A stretch of 64,000 nucleotides of DNA from an uncultured Drancourtella sp. (GTDB lineage Bacteria > Bacillota > Clostridia > Lachnospirales > Lachnospiraceae): contig CALFLL010000012.1 in the NCBI GenBank assembly GCA_937880845.1, positions 13,204 to 77,203 on the forward strand. Direction: 5' to 3'. This document shows positions 35,318 to 43,795 of the stretch, piece after piece. Position 1 is the first letter of the stretch. Each line of letters begins with the position of its first letter. The notes beneath the pieces are model-generated. The model saw nothing but the letters and a program-made list of their open reading frames with translations. It did no database searches and was not told the origin of the DNA. The position numbers were made by a program, and so were the translations under genes.

Positions 35318-38300
35318 ATGAAAAAGAAGATGAAATGTGTAGTTGCTCTGCTCCTGTGTATGACTATGGTATTCGGAACGAATCTTTCCACACTGGCAGA
35401 TGGAAACGTCGTTCTGTCCGAACAACAGGAACAGCAGGCAGAGCCAAAGAATGATCAGACCACTGTAACAGGTGATGAAAAGACAGAAGCACCTGCAGCA
35501 GAAAATCCGGACGGACAGACGGAGAAAAAGCAGGAGGATGCGAAAACGGAGGACAATACCGACGCTTCCGCTCAGACACCGGAAACTCCAGAAGTTCCGG
35601 AAACATCTGTAAAACCAGAAACACCACAGACTCCGGAAACAGAAACACCTGCAAAACCGGAAACTTCTAAGGATTCTCAGGAGCAGCAGGCTGAAGAAGA
35701 TAAACGGCAGGCAGGACAGGAGGTTCAAGAAGAGAAGAAAAAAGAGAATATTGATACAATGGAAGAAAAAAATTATCCAGAATATTTAACTGGGATTGAA
35801 TCGGGAGTAGAATCCCATAAATCTCATGAAGCAACTGATAACGATTTTAGATGGGATGAAGAGAGTCAAAGCTGGAAGTGCCGGTGGTATGATGATGATA
35901 AGTATGGTCAAGCAACATACTATGGACCGCGTGATAAACACTATGTACGAATTAAATATGATGGATCTGGAGAGTCGATTTCTTATATTCGATGTGATGT
36001 GTATGGTGGGGAGGAAACAGATGGAACCTACTATCCAGTATATTACATGAATGAAGACATGTCATCTATGTTACATAGCCCGTTGTTTGAAAGTGTTCGA
36101 GATGGCGATGAAGCAAAAGAAACATCTGATACAACAGATGGAAAATTAAATAAAGGAAAAAGCTTGGAAGAATCAATGCAAGACGGTTATTGGACATTGG
36201 GAAAATTTAAACCGGGGTACAGTAACACTGACGAGATTAAAATTAATACAGAAGAAGATTTGCAAAAATATATTCAAGATAGTAAGGAAAAAGTAGATTT
36301 AAAGAATTATGATGAAAAGGTAAAAAGCAGACTGTTTTTTATTTGGCATCCACAAACAACTTTAGAAGAGTCGGTTGAAGGAAGTAAGAGTGTAGAATTA
36401 ATTAATTGGGATGAACGGCTTTATAAATTAACTTTAACTGCAAACTCAACATCGAAGCAGAATATGCCAGGCGTAATGGATACGGCAAATATGGTGTTAG
36501 CATTGGATGTATCTGCACAAATGGGGGGGAAAGTTGAAGATCAATCCCTTTGTTTGAAAGATGAAGTGACTTGGGATGGACTCGGTAAGCCAGAAAAAGA
36601 AAGTCCATATTATTTTTTGGAAGATGGATTAGTATATAAAATTTGGTATGAGAAAGGATTCCTTGGGATAGGAGGGGGATATAAGTATTCAAGTGCTACA
36701 GGAGAATACGAACGAGAGTTTGAACAAAGTGAACATTTGAATGCTAAATTCTATAAAACATATCAAGCACTTACAAAATTTGATATTGCAAAAGAAGCAG
36801 CTAAGAATGTAGTATCGGAACTGGCAGAACTTTCACCACAAAGTATGATTCAAATTATCGGATTTGATAATCAGGTACGATATGAAAGCAAGAAAATAAC
36901 AGCTTTAAATACAGAAGAAATCAATAAGTTTATTGATGGAATAGCGGTGAGTGATGAAAGTAGTGTAAGCTTTAGTAGTGCTTTAAATAAAGCACAGAGT
37001 AGCTTGAAAGATCAAAAGAATCCTAACATTGCAATATTTTCAACAGGTGAACAAGGAAGTAGAGATGATCAAAATACAGCAGAAAAAGTTAAAGATTCTG
37101 GCATTGTCATTGAAACAGTAAAAATTGATACAAAGACTAGCGGTTATTTGGAAAAAATAGCAAGTGAAGAGAAGAATTATGCTAGCGATGAAACAGCAAA
37201 CTTGGTCGCAGAGTTGGGACTGAAATATATAGAAGACGGTGCTTCATATTTACCGGTTGAAGGAGCAACCATTATAGATTATATAGATAAGCGCTTTGAA
37301 ATTATTGAGCCAATGGGAACCCCATTAGCATCTCGAACGGCAATATTTGCTGTGGGAGAAACATATTTGCCAGGAATGATAGGTACAGACGAACAAGGAC
37401 GTCAATATATAAAATGGGACGATGTACAAATAGACCCAAAACATGAAGACGGAACAGCAGGATGGACAGCAGAAGTTTATATTAAAGCAAAAGATGATTA
37501 TATTGGCGGAAATAATATACCAACGAATGGGGACGGTTCGGGAATTAAGTTAAAAGGAAGCAAGGAAAATGCTGTAACATTTGGAAAACCGTGTGTAAAT
37601 GTAAAAGTTAATTTTGAAATCAAAAATAAATCAGCTAATATTTTCTACGGTGAAACTATTCCTGTTACAGGAGTAGAAGAATACATGTGTAATATTTCTC
37701 AATATTTAAAGAGTGATTATGGTGTGGAGCAGAATGATTTTAAATTTAAATGGTATACAGATGAAGCACTAAATGATCCTACTACTTTAGAGGTGATGGA
37801 GAATATTAAACCAGAACCGGAGGAAGTGAGAAATTTCTATTTACAAGTGCTTTATAATGCGGGAAATCCGACAAAAGAAAGTAATAAGAATAGTAAACAG
37901 CAGGAACAATATGTTTCGGCAATGAGCAAAGGGGAAGAGGTAGAAGGTGGAACGCCATTACCTTATGGACGTTATGAGATTAAAGTAACTTCCGGTTCTA
38001 TTCAAATCAAGAAAAAGGTTTCTGGTATGGATGACAAGGACAAAGCAACCTTTACATTTAAAATCAAAAATACAGACACAAACCAAACTTGGTATCGTGC
38101 AATAACTGTTGATACAGGAAAATTAAATGATAAAAAAGTTGTGAAGGCAGAATTACTAAGCGGACTTCCAAAAGGAAAATATGAAGTTACAGAACTTGAT
38201 ACTTTGAAGTATCATAATGATGGAAAAGAAATAATTGATAAAACAACTTGTCCAACTGATAATTTAAAAAATATTTATATGGGATGGGAAAGTGAAAACA

Positions 38301-38479
38301 ATAGCACAACAAATATAAATAAAAACAGTGCTACAATCCAGTTTACTAATACCAAGAAAAATAATAAAGAATTGTCAGATAGCGATGTAAGGCTGAACCG
38401 TTTCACAAAGAGTGGAAAGAAATGGTCTTGTGATAAGATTACAGTTCCACAAGAGCCAGAAAATTCAAAAGAGGAGTAA
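35318..38479 (+). CDS. Large secreted von Willebrand A-like surface protein
   Basis: 1053 residues. A Sec signal peptide (1-27, ending STLADG) is followed by a Pro/Glu/Thr-rich stretch with repeated PETP-like units (about 35-140). A von Willebrand A-like domain lies around 390-630; its metal site is degenerate (LALDVSAQMGG, where canonical is DxSxS). A SpaA-like beta-sandwich (about 890-1030: IQIKKKVSGMDDKDKATFTF, YEVTELDT, ATIQFTNTKK) closes it. There is no LPXTG motif or C-terminal membrane segment, so it is not sortase-anchored. By eye codon use becomes much more AT-rich after about 35750. Probably an adhesin-like component of the following SipW/TasA-type fibre genes. Confidence 0.78.
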   Translation: MKKKMKCVVALLLCMTMVFGTNLSTLADGNVVLSEQQEQQAEPKNDQTTVTGDEKTEAPAAENPDGQTEKKQEDAKTEDNTDASAQTPETPEVPETSVKPETPQTPETETPAKPETSKDSQEQQAEEDKRQAGQEVQEEKKKENIDTMEEKNYPEYLTGIESGVESHKSHEATDNDFRWDEESQSWKCRWYDDDKYGQATYYGPRDKHYVRIKYDGSGESISYIRCDVYGGEETDGTYYPVYYMNEDMSSMLHSPLFESVRDGDEAKETSDTTDGKLNKGKSLEESMQDGYWTLGKFKPGYSNTDEIKINTEEDLQKYIQDSKEKVDLKNYDEKVKSRLFFIWHPQTTLEESVEGSKSVELINWDERLYKLTLTANSTSKQNMPGVMDTANMVLALDVSAQMGGKVEDQSLCLKDEVTWDGLGKPEKESPYYFLEDGLVYKIWYEKGFLGIGGGYKYSSATGEYEREFEQSEHLNAKFYKTYQALTKFDIAKEAAKNVVSELAELSPQSMIQIIGFDNQVRYESKKITALNTEEINKFIDGIAVSDESSVSFSSALNKAQSSLKDQKNPNIAIFSTGEQGSRDDQNTAEKVKDSGIVIETVKIDTKTSGYLEKIASEEKNYASDETANLVAELGLKYIEDGASYLPVEGATIIDYIDKRFEIIEPMGTPLASRTAIFAVGETYLPGMIGTDEQGRQYIKWDDVQIDPKHEDGTAGWTAEVYIKAKDDYIGGNNIPTNGDGSGIKLKGSKENAVTFGKPCVNVKVNFEIKNKSANIFYGETIPVTGVEEYMCNISQYLKSDYGVEQNDFKFKWYTDEALNDPTTLEVMENIKPEPEEVRNFYLQVLYNAGNPTKESNKNSKQQEQYVSAMSKGEEVEGGTPLPYGRYEIKVTSGSIQIKKKVSGMDDKDKATFTFKIKNTDTNQTWYRAITVDTGKLNDKKVVKAELLSGLPKGKYEVTELDTLKYHNDGKEIIDKTTCPTDNLKNIYMGWESENNSTTNINKNSATIQFTNTKKNNKELSDSDVRLNRFTKSGKKWSCDKITVPQEPENSKEE

Positions 38480-38497
38480 AGCAGGAGGTAGAGAAGA

Positions 38498-39025
38498 ATG
38501 AAAAAAATAAAAAATAAAAGAATAATCCTTTCCATCCTGCTTGTAGTTGCACTGGTTGGAGTGGGAGCAACAGTTGCACTGTCGCTGGCTAAAACAAATT
38601 CGGTTATCAATACTTTTCGTGCTGCACAACGTGATCATGATACAAGTATAAAAGAAGAAGTAGATACAGAGACGTTAACAAAAACAGTACAAGTGAGCAA
38701 TGATGCCAAACACAGTTATGCATATATCCGTGTGAGATTTGAAGTATCACCATCGGATGTGAAAGGAACTATTACTGGTGACAGTTGGGGAAATGGCAAA
38801 GATGGCTTTTACTATTACTTAAAACCTGTGTCACCTAAAGAGCCTAATAATCTGACAGACGAGATTGTTTGGACAGCAAATCAAACAACTGTTGAAAATA
38901 CCGACACGTTTGATGTACTTGTCTATGAGGAATCCTGTGTGGCACCATCAGATGATGAGGCAAAAGATATAGATACTGTAAAAAAAGCATTTGAAAATGC
39001 AGACAAAACTGAAACGACTAAATAG
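38498..39025 (+). CDS. TasA/camelysin-like exported protein with SipW-type signal peptide
   Basis: 175 residues. The N-terminus (KKIKNKRIILSILLVVALVG followed by VGATVALSLAKTNSVINTF) has the SipW-dependent pattern: basic start, hydrophobic core and a short A-x-x-S..NTF segment. The remainder is a beta-rich domain with HSYAYIRVRFEVSP and GFYYYLKPV, recalling TasA/CalY repeats (YIR, YYY). It lies between the vWA-like protein and a broken sipW gene. In Bacillus such proteins form matrix fibres; here that is inference. Confidence 0.72.
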   Translation: MKKIKNKRIILSILLVVALVGVGATVALSLAKTNSVINTFRAAQRDHDTSIKEEVDTETLTKTVQVSNDAKHSYAYIRVRFEVSPSDVKGTITGDSWGNGKDGFYYYLKPVSPKEPNNLTDEIVWTANQTTVENTDTFDVLVYEESCVAPSDDEAKDIDTVKKAFENADKTETTK

Positions 39026-39039
39026 GGGAGAACAGTCAG

Positions 39040-39324
39040 ATGCTGAAAAAGATATGTGGATTTTTATCAGGAGTGATTCTGCTGGTACTCGCAGTACTGG
39101 CAGGAATCCTGATTATTCCAAAACTGATGGGATATGAAGAAATGGCAGTCCTGACAGGGAGTATGGAACCAAAATATCCGGTAGGTTCTCTGATATATGT
39201 AAAAGAGGAAAATCCGGAAAACTTAAAAGTTGGTGATGTTATTACATATCGGTTAAGCGAGGACACGGTGGTTACACACCGAATCGTAGAAATCAACACT
39301 TGCTTACTTATCCGATCAGGATGA
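39040..39324 (+). pseudogene. Truncated SipW-type signal peptidase
   Basis: Only the first 84 or so residues of a SipW peptidase remain: a membrane segment (FLSGVILLVLAVLAGILIIP), the catalytic Ser in VLTGSMEPKYP and the His in VVTHRIVEIN. After that the frame runs into unrelated codons (TCLLIRSG) and stops at 39324. The intact paralogue at 40619 continues with about 85 further residues, including GDANRSVDADPV with the likely catalytic acidic residue and a second membrane segment. The gene is therefore dead, cut by a deletion that joined it to the next gene. Confidence 0.85.
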
Positions 39325-39895
39325 AGCAACCAATACCGTAAAAATGGGAAAAATTGACATCAGCCTGACGGAAAATCAAGTGAAACAAGACGAAGATGGA
39401 CATTGGATTCTTGATACAAGTAAACCGGTTACAAGTGAAGGATTGACTTTTACAGATGTATATCCGGGTGAAACGGTAGAAAAGAATCCAACGGTTCATC
39501 TGGAACAAGGTTCAGGAAGTGCTTATATCCGTATAAAAATGAAACTCGACAGTGAGGGCTCTTCCTTTACCGAGAGTGACATGGAAGCTTTGGAACAAGG
39601 GTTACATAAGGAGATAGAAGCTGACGGAAAATGGAAACAGGGAACAGATGGTTATTATTATTACAACCAGATATTGACATCGAAGGAAGATTCAGCAGTC
39701 TTTTTTGAAACAGTAACTCTTCCGGGAAAAGAATGGGGAAATAATACAGAAAACCAGAAATTTTCCATTAAACTTCAGGCAGAAGCAATTCAGAGCGATC
39801 ATTTTACACCGCAGACAGAGGACGGAAAGATTGTTGCATGGGTGGACGCAAACGGAAACCCGGTTGAGGCGGAAGCAAATACCGCAGATCAATAA
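39296..39895 (+). pseudogene. TasA-like protein lacking its signal peptide start
   Basis: The homologous reading begins in mid-signal at TLAYLSDQDEATNTVKMGKI (from 39296) and continues in one open frame to 39895, aligning with the intact gene at 39946 (GATLAYFTDSDEATNVVTMG, later IKLQAEAIQ). About 25 N-terminal codons, with start and ribosome site, are missing. The first in-frame ATG is 39344, inside the mature part. Unless translated from an internal start as a cytoplasmic fragment, it is not functional. It overlaps the sipW remnant in another frame (+1). Confidence 0.85.
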
Positions 39896-39945
39896 ATAGT
39901 AAAATAATATAAGATGTATTATTTAGAAAAAAGGAGATAGAAGAT

Positions 39946-40572
39946 ATGAAAAACAGAAAAAAAGCCACACTTGTATGTTCAGCAGCATTAGTAGGAGTAA
40001 TCGGAATCGGAGCAACATTAGCATATTTCACAGACAGCGATGAAGCTACAAACGTAGTAACAATGGGTCATGTGGATATTTCCCTGAATGAAGGATACGA
40101 TGAAAGTGAAGGTAAGGGCGCGGATGAAATCATCGGAGGAGAAGGAATGGTATTTGATAATATCATGCCGGGCGATACCCTTTCTAAAATTCCGAAAATC
40201 GTAGTAGAACCGGATTCTCAGGACGCTTATGTCAGAATGAAGATGGACATTGAAACAGACGCAGATTCTGATATTACAGAAGCTGATATCAATGAATTGG
40301 AAAGCAGATTGAGCAATCAGATCACAGAAGGAACAGGTTGGGCATATGATGGTGAATATTACTACTATAATAAGTCATTATCAGCAGGGGAAGAAGCAGA
40401 ATTCTTCCGTACAGTAACTATTCCGGAAACATGGAAAAATAATACAACAGATGATACATTTAGAATCAAACTTCAGGCAGAAGCAATTCAGGCAGAAAAT
40501 ATAACTCCAGAATGGACAGAGAATGGTAATATTATGGGATGGCCGGAAGCTGAAATCGAAAAATACAACTAA
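39946..40572 (+). CDS. TasA-like exported matrix/fibre protein
   Basis: 208 residues with a complete SipW-type signal (KKATLVCSAALVGVIGIGAT then LAYFTDSDEATNVVTMG). The mature part is beta-rich: VDISLNEGY, MVFDNIMPGDTLSKIPKI, DAYVRMKMDIE, EYYYYNKSLSAGEEAEFF and FRIKLQAEAIQAENITPEW, the pattern of TasA/camelysin repeats. A good AAAAGGAGATA site precedes ATG 39946. Immediately downstream is the intact sipW gene, as expected for substrate and protease. Fibre formation is known for Bacillus TasA and is inferred here. Confidence 0.82.
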   Translation: MKNRKKATLVCSAALVGVIGIGATLAYFTDSDEATNVVTMGHVDISLNEGYDESEGKGADEIIGGEGMVFDNIMPGDTLSKIPKIVVEPDSQDAYVRMKMDIETDADSDITEADINELESRLSNQITEGTGWAYDGEYYYYNKSLSAGEEAEFFRTVTIPETWKNNTTDDTFRIKLQAEAIQAENITPEWTENGNIMGWPEAEIEKYN

Positions 40573-40618
40573 GAATCAGTAACATTATAGAAGACCTGGA
40601 CAGGAAAGGGGGATACCG

Positions 40619-41116
40619 TTGATTTCAAAAATCTTGAATATAGCAGGAGTTGTTTTGATGTCAGCGGTCATCCTCATTGTCCTGCCACTAACAGTACCGA
40701 AATTGTTCGGTTGCGAGATATATGGTATTCTTACCGAAAGTATGAGGCCGGAATACCCTCCGGGGTGCGTGGTTTATATAAAGAAAGCAGACGCCTCGGA
40801 AATTCAAAAAGGAGATGCCATCACATACAAAATGGGTACCAATACCGATCTGGTAACGACTCACCGTGTTGTGAAGGTAGATAACGAAAAACAACAATTT
40901 ATTACCAAAGGAGATGCAAACCGCTCAGTCGATGCAGATCCGGTATCATTTGACAGATTGATTGGAAAGGTAGTTTTCAAACTGCCTCTGTTAGGAAGCA
41001 TTTCCGCTTATTTACACACAACAGTTGGAATGGCGGTATGTGCGGCTATATTTGTAACAGCCATGATTTTATGGGTGTTGGCAGATAAAATGAAGTCAAA
41101 GGAGAGTGTGAAGTGA
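40619..41116 (+). CDS. sipW: SipW-type (ER-type) signal peptidase I
   Basis: 165 residues. An N-terminal membrane segment (LNIAGVVLMSAVILIVLPLT) is followed by the Ser motif LTESMRPEYPPGCVVYIKK, the His motif VTTHRVVKVD (ER-type Ser-His pair instead of Ser-Lys), the GDANRSVDADPV block and a C-terminal membrane segment (GMAVCAAIFVTAMILWVL). In Bacillus SipW specifically processes TasA and TapA. Start is TTG 40619 after an AAAGGGGGAT site. The last bases overlap the next gene's GTG. It is the only complete SipW in the window, so it presumably serves all the SipW-type precursors. Confidence 0.9.
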   Translation: MISKILNIAGVVLMSAVILIVLPLTVPKLFGCEIYGILTESMRPEYPPGCVVYIKKADASEIQKGDAITYKMGTNTDLVTTHRVVKVDNEKQQFITKGDANRSVDADPVSFDRLIGKVVFKLPLLGSISAYLHTTVGMAVCAAIFVTAMILWVLADKMKSKESVK

Positions 41117-41763
41117 AAAAGAGAATAGTACTTATGGGCGTGGCAGCAGCTCTCACTGCAACAGCATTGATCGGAGGTTCCCTGGCATATTTCCAGGCAG
41201 ATGGAAATGATGTGCGGCAGCAGATCAACACAAAGACGCTGGGAATCAGCCTGAAAGATGCGAAAAATGGAAATCTGCCGAGCGGCACCGTACTTTTGCC
41301 GAATGCCATGCCGGGAGAAGATAAGGAATTAGAAAACAAACTTGTTGTATCCAATACAGGTGACACACCTCTGTATACGAGAGTTACGATCAGCAAGAGC
41401 TGGGGTGCAGGAGATGAGAATTCCTTTGTAAAAGATTCCGAAAAAGACAGTGGAGCGATCGAATTCGATCCGGGTGAGAACTGGTACATTATGGAAAATA
41501 CAGATGGAAATGACGAAAATATGTATCTGTACTATACAAAGCCTGTTGATGTAAACAGCCAGACAGATGCCGTATTGGATCGGATTAAGATTGCAGAAGA
41601 TCTTAAAAACGAGTATGCAGATAAAAGTATCAAGATTGACGTGGAGGTAGATGCAGTGCAGGCCTCCCAGTCAGAAACGGCAAGAGAAGATGCCATCCTT
41701 ACAGAATGGGGTGTCTTAGCTAGTTTCGATGAAAATGGAAACATTACAAGCATAGAAGAATAA
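41113..41763 (+). CDS. TasA/camelysin-like exported protein
   Basis: 216 residues with a SipW-type signal peptide (RIVLMGVAAALTATALIGGS then LAYFQADGNDVRQQINTKTL). The mature domain contains PNAMPGEDKELENKLVVSNT, PLYTRVTISKSWG and EVDAVQASQSE, matching the fold pattern of the other TasA-like products but diverged. It starts at GTG 41113 inside the end of sipW and is followed by an accessory exported protein after a short gap. Part of the SipW operon. Confidence 0.78.
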   Translation: MKKRIVLMGVAAALTATALIGGSLAYFQADGNDVRQQINTKTLGISLKDAKNGNLPSGTVLLPNAMPGEDKELENKLVVSNTGDTPLYTRVTISKSWGAGDENSFVKDSEKDSGAIEFDPGENWYIMENTDGNDENMYLYYTKPVDVNSQTDAVLDRIKIAEDLKNEYADKSIKIDVEVDAVQASQSETAREDAILTEWGVLASFDENGNITSIEE

Positions 41764-41786
41764 TGGACAGAAAGCAGGAGGTTATC

Positions 41787-42605
41787 ATGAAAAAGAAAAT
41801 AATTGGTTTTGGCATGATGGTCATTCTTACGCTTGGAATGTCCATGGGAATCTGTGCAGCAGATGAAAAAGTGCCGACGGCTGTTTTTGATGGAAGCAGC
41901 GAGATAAAGTACAATTATGATGCTGACGGAAATTTCGGAAGTGCTTTTGAGGGAATGTTGCCGGGTGATGAGAGAACACAGCAGATCATCCTCAAAAATA
42001 CATACGAAAAACCGGTAGACTTCTACATGGAAGTCGATGTCATCAAAGCATTAGAAGAAGCAGGAGCAGCAGATGCAGCATATCAGTTTTCCTTATCCGT
42101 TACACAGGACAGTGTAAATAACGGAGAACCGCAGATTATCTACGGAGGAGCTGATAACGAAGATGCATGGATCGGTGGAGAAGATTCCAACGGTCTTGGC
42201 GATATCAACGATGTACTTGCCGAATACGGAGAAAACGGAATCAAAGTAGCAACCCTTCAGCAGAATGAAGAGGCGGTGATTTCTTTATCCGTAACACTGG
42301 ATGGTATCACGGCAGGTAATACATATCAGTCAGTAGACGGAACATTCCAGTTTGCATTCCATGCAAGCTATGATACAAATGATCCGGGAACGATCACAGA
42401 AACCGTAAAAGGAAAAGATAACATTGTGACCAAACAGGTACGTGGCGAAGACAAAGTGATCGTAAGAGAAAACGGATCACTTGTTGACAGAGTAAAAACA
42501 GGAGATCCTGCAGTGATCTTCCCAATCGTGATCGTTATGGCAGTATGTGCCGCAGCAATCATTCTGATCATTGCAAAAAGAAAACACCGGACGGAAGAAC
42601 GGTAG
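41787..42605 (+). CDS. Exported accessory protein with C-terminal membrane anchor
   Basis: 272 residues from ATG 41787 (CAGGAGG site; an upstream in-frame ATG at 41763 is rejected). A Sec signal peptide (1-25, GMSMGICAADE) is followed by a beta-rich body (VFDGSSEIKYNYDADGNFGS, MLPGDERTQQIILKNTYEKP). The tail runs VDRVKTGDPAVIFP, a hydrophobic segment (about 242-262) and KRKHRTEER. KTGD before a membrane segment and basic tail recalls sortase signals, but the leading LP is missing. MLPGDE resembles a motif shared by TasA-like proteins. Role: perhaps an anchor or assembly factor. Confidence 0.7.
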   Translation: MKKKIIGFGMMVILTLGMSMGICAADEKVPTAVFDGSSEIKYNYDADGNFGSAFEGMLPGDERTQQIILKNTYEKPVDFYMEVDVIKALEEAGAADAAYQFSLSVTQDSVNNGEPQIIYGGADNEDAWIGGEDSNGLGDINDVLAEYGENGIKVATLQQNEEAVISLSVTLDGITAGNTYQSVDGTFQFAFHASYDTNDPGTITETVKGKDNIVTKQVRGEDKVIVRENGSLVDRVKTGDPAVIFPIVIVMAVCAAAIILIIAKRKHRTEER

Positions 42606-42623
42606 AAAGGCAGGAAGACAAAT

Positions 42624-43652
42624 ATGAAATTGAATAAAATAGCAGGGATTGTATTTGCCGGATGCCTTAGTCTGTTCATGGCCGCAGCTCCGGTACAGGC
42701 AGCAGGAACAACCTCTTATATGGTTACATTCCGGCCGGGAAGTGTAGCAAAGTTTAGTGATGACTATATAGCTGATATGCAGAAGTTAGGTGCAACTGTA
42801 ACAAGTGGAACCGGAAGCGTGAAGCTGAAAGTGACAGCTGGCACCAATATCAGTTCTTTACTTCCAAGAGAAGACGATCTCGTATATAAGGAAGGAAAAG
42901 AAGGTCGTTACACAATGAGTACCGACTGGTATCCGGAAGATACAACTGTAACAGGAAACGAAAGTTTTGTTGTCAAATATAAAGCATTAAGCAATGCGGT
43001 AGAATACAGAGTACGTTATGTGGATGCACAGAGCGGAGAAGATATTTTACAGCCGATGATTTCACAGGGAAATGAAGGAGATACTTATACATATTACAGC
43101 AAGGTTATTTCCGGATATGCCTGTGATACAGACAGTCTTTCTTTGAAACTGACAAAAAACCCGGCGAAAAACGAAATCACATTTGAGTATACAAGTACAC
43201 TGGATCCGAATGTAGAACAGATCGTGGTTCCTGGTGACACTATTACAAGAGTCGAAGAAGTACCTGGAACAACAACTGTAGTTAATGGAGCAGCCGGAGG
43301 TGGAGCAGCAGCCGCAGCGGGAACAACCGGAGGCGGAGCAGCAGCCGGAACAACAGCCGGAGGCGGTGCAGGAGCCGGAGCAGTCGGTGGCGCAGCAGGA
43401 ACAGCCGGAGGTGGAGCAGCTACACCGGAAACTCCGGAAGCGGGAGAAGTCATCAATGAAAACGACACTCCACTGTCAAACCAGCCGGAAAACAATGAGA
43501 ACAACGAAGAAGACATTCAGGAAAACGATGTACCGCTTTCCAAAGATGCAGACAGTAAAAAAAGCGACACATGGAAATATGCAGTTGCAGGCGGTGTTGT
43601 AGTTCTCCTCGGAGCAGGTGGATTACTTCTTTACATCAGAAGAAAAAGATAG
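42624..43652 (+). CDS. MucBP-like surface protein with Gly/Ala-rich linker and membrane anchor
   Basis: 342 residues. Signal peptide 1-26 (PVQAAG). Residues about 127-192 look like a MucBP domain (YRVRYVDAQSGEDIL, ISGYACDTDSL, NEITFEYTST). A low-complexity Gly/Ala/Thr linker (about 222-272) and an acidic stretch with two ENDxPLS units follow. It ends in a membrane segment (YAVAGGVVVLLGAGGLLLYI) and RRKR, without LPXTG. Last gene of the surface operon, closed by a strong terminator. It could tether the fibre to the cell; inference. Confidence 0.72.
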   Translation: MKLNKIAGIVFAGCLSLFMAAAPVQAAGTTSYMVTFRPGSVAKFSDDYIADMQKLGATVTSGTGSVKLKVTAGTNISSLLPREDDLVYKEGKEGRYTMSTDWYPEDTTVTGNESFVVKYKALSNAVEYRVRYVDAQSGEDILQPMISQGNEGDTYTYYSKVISGYACDTDSLSLKLTKNPAKNEITFEYTSTLDPNVEQIVVPGDTITRVEEVPGTTTVVNGAAGGGAAAAAGTTGGGAAAGTTAGGGAGAGAVGGAAGTAGGGAATPETPEAGEVINENDTPLSNQPENNENNEEDIQENDVPLSKDADSKKSDTWKYAVAGGVVVLLGAGGLLLYIRRKR

Positions 43653-43660
43653 AATATGAA

Positions 43661-43706
43661 AAAAGAGATTGTTGTCCCAAAAGGGGCGATGATCTCTTTT
43701 CTTTTA
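43661..43706 (+). terminator. Strong terminator after the surface operon
   Basis: An 18-base-pair stem (43661-43678 with 43683-43700, including G-U pairs) with an AAAA loop and T-rich tail. Confidence 0.9.
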
Positions 43707-43736
43707 TCTTTGCTTCATAATGGAAGGTAAAACCGG

Positions 43737-43764
43737 TTGCAGTTTAAAAGATTTTTGTTATAAT
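43737..43764 (+). promoter_or_regulatory. Candidate promoter of the Rpn-family gene
   Basis: TTGCAG (43737-43742) and TGT-TATAAT (TATAAT at 43759-43764, extended -10) with a 16-base spacer, 31 bases before the ATG. Confidence 0.5.
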
Positions 43765-43795
43765 AAAGCCAGGGAAAGCTGATCAGAGCAACATT

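Noticed and set aside
38498..39025. Considered as a pilin with class III (type IV) signal
   Set aside because: The N-terminus lacks the G-F/M-E processing site of type IV pilins and instead shows the A-x-x-S..NTF layout of SipW substrates, next to sipW genes.
43285..43602. Plus-strand Glu/Pro/Gln-rich frame inside the MucBP protein gene
   Set aside because: The low-complexity DNA repeat is open in several frames; the Gly/Ala frame continues from a signal peptide to a membrane anchor and is the real one.
43661..43706. Inverted repeat considered as a CRISPR or IS end
   Set aside because: A single hairpin with a T-rich tail right after the last surface gene; it is a terminator. No spaced direct repeats for a CRISPR array were found anywhere in the window.
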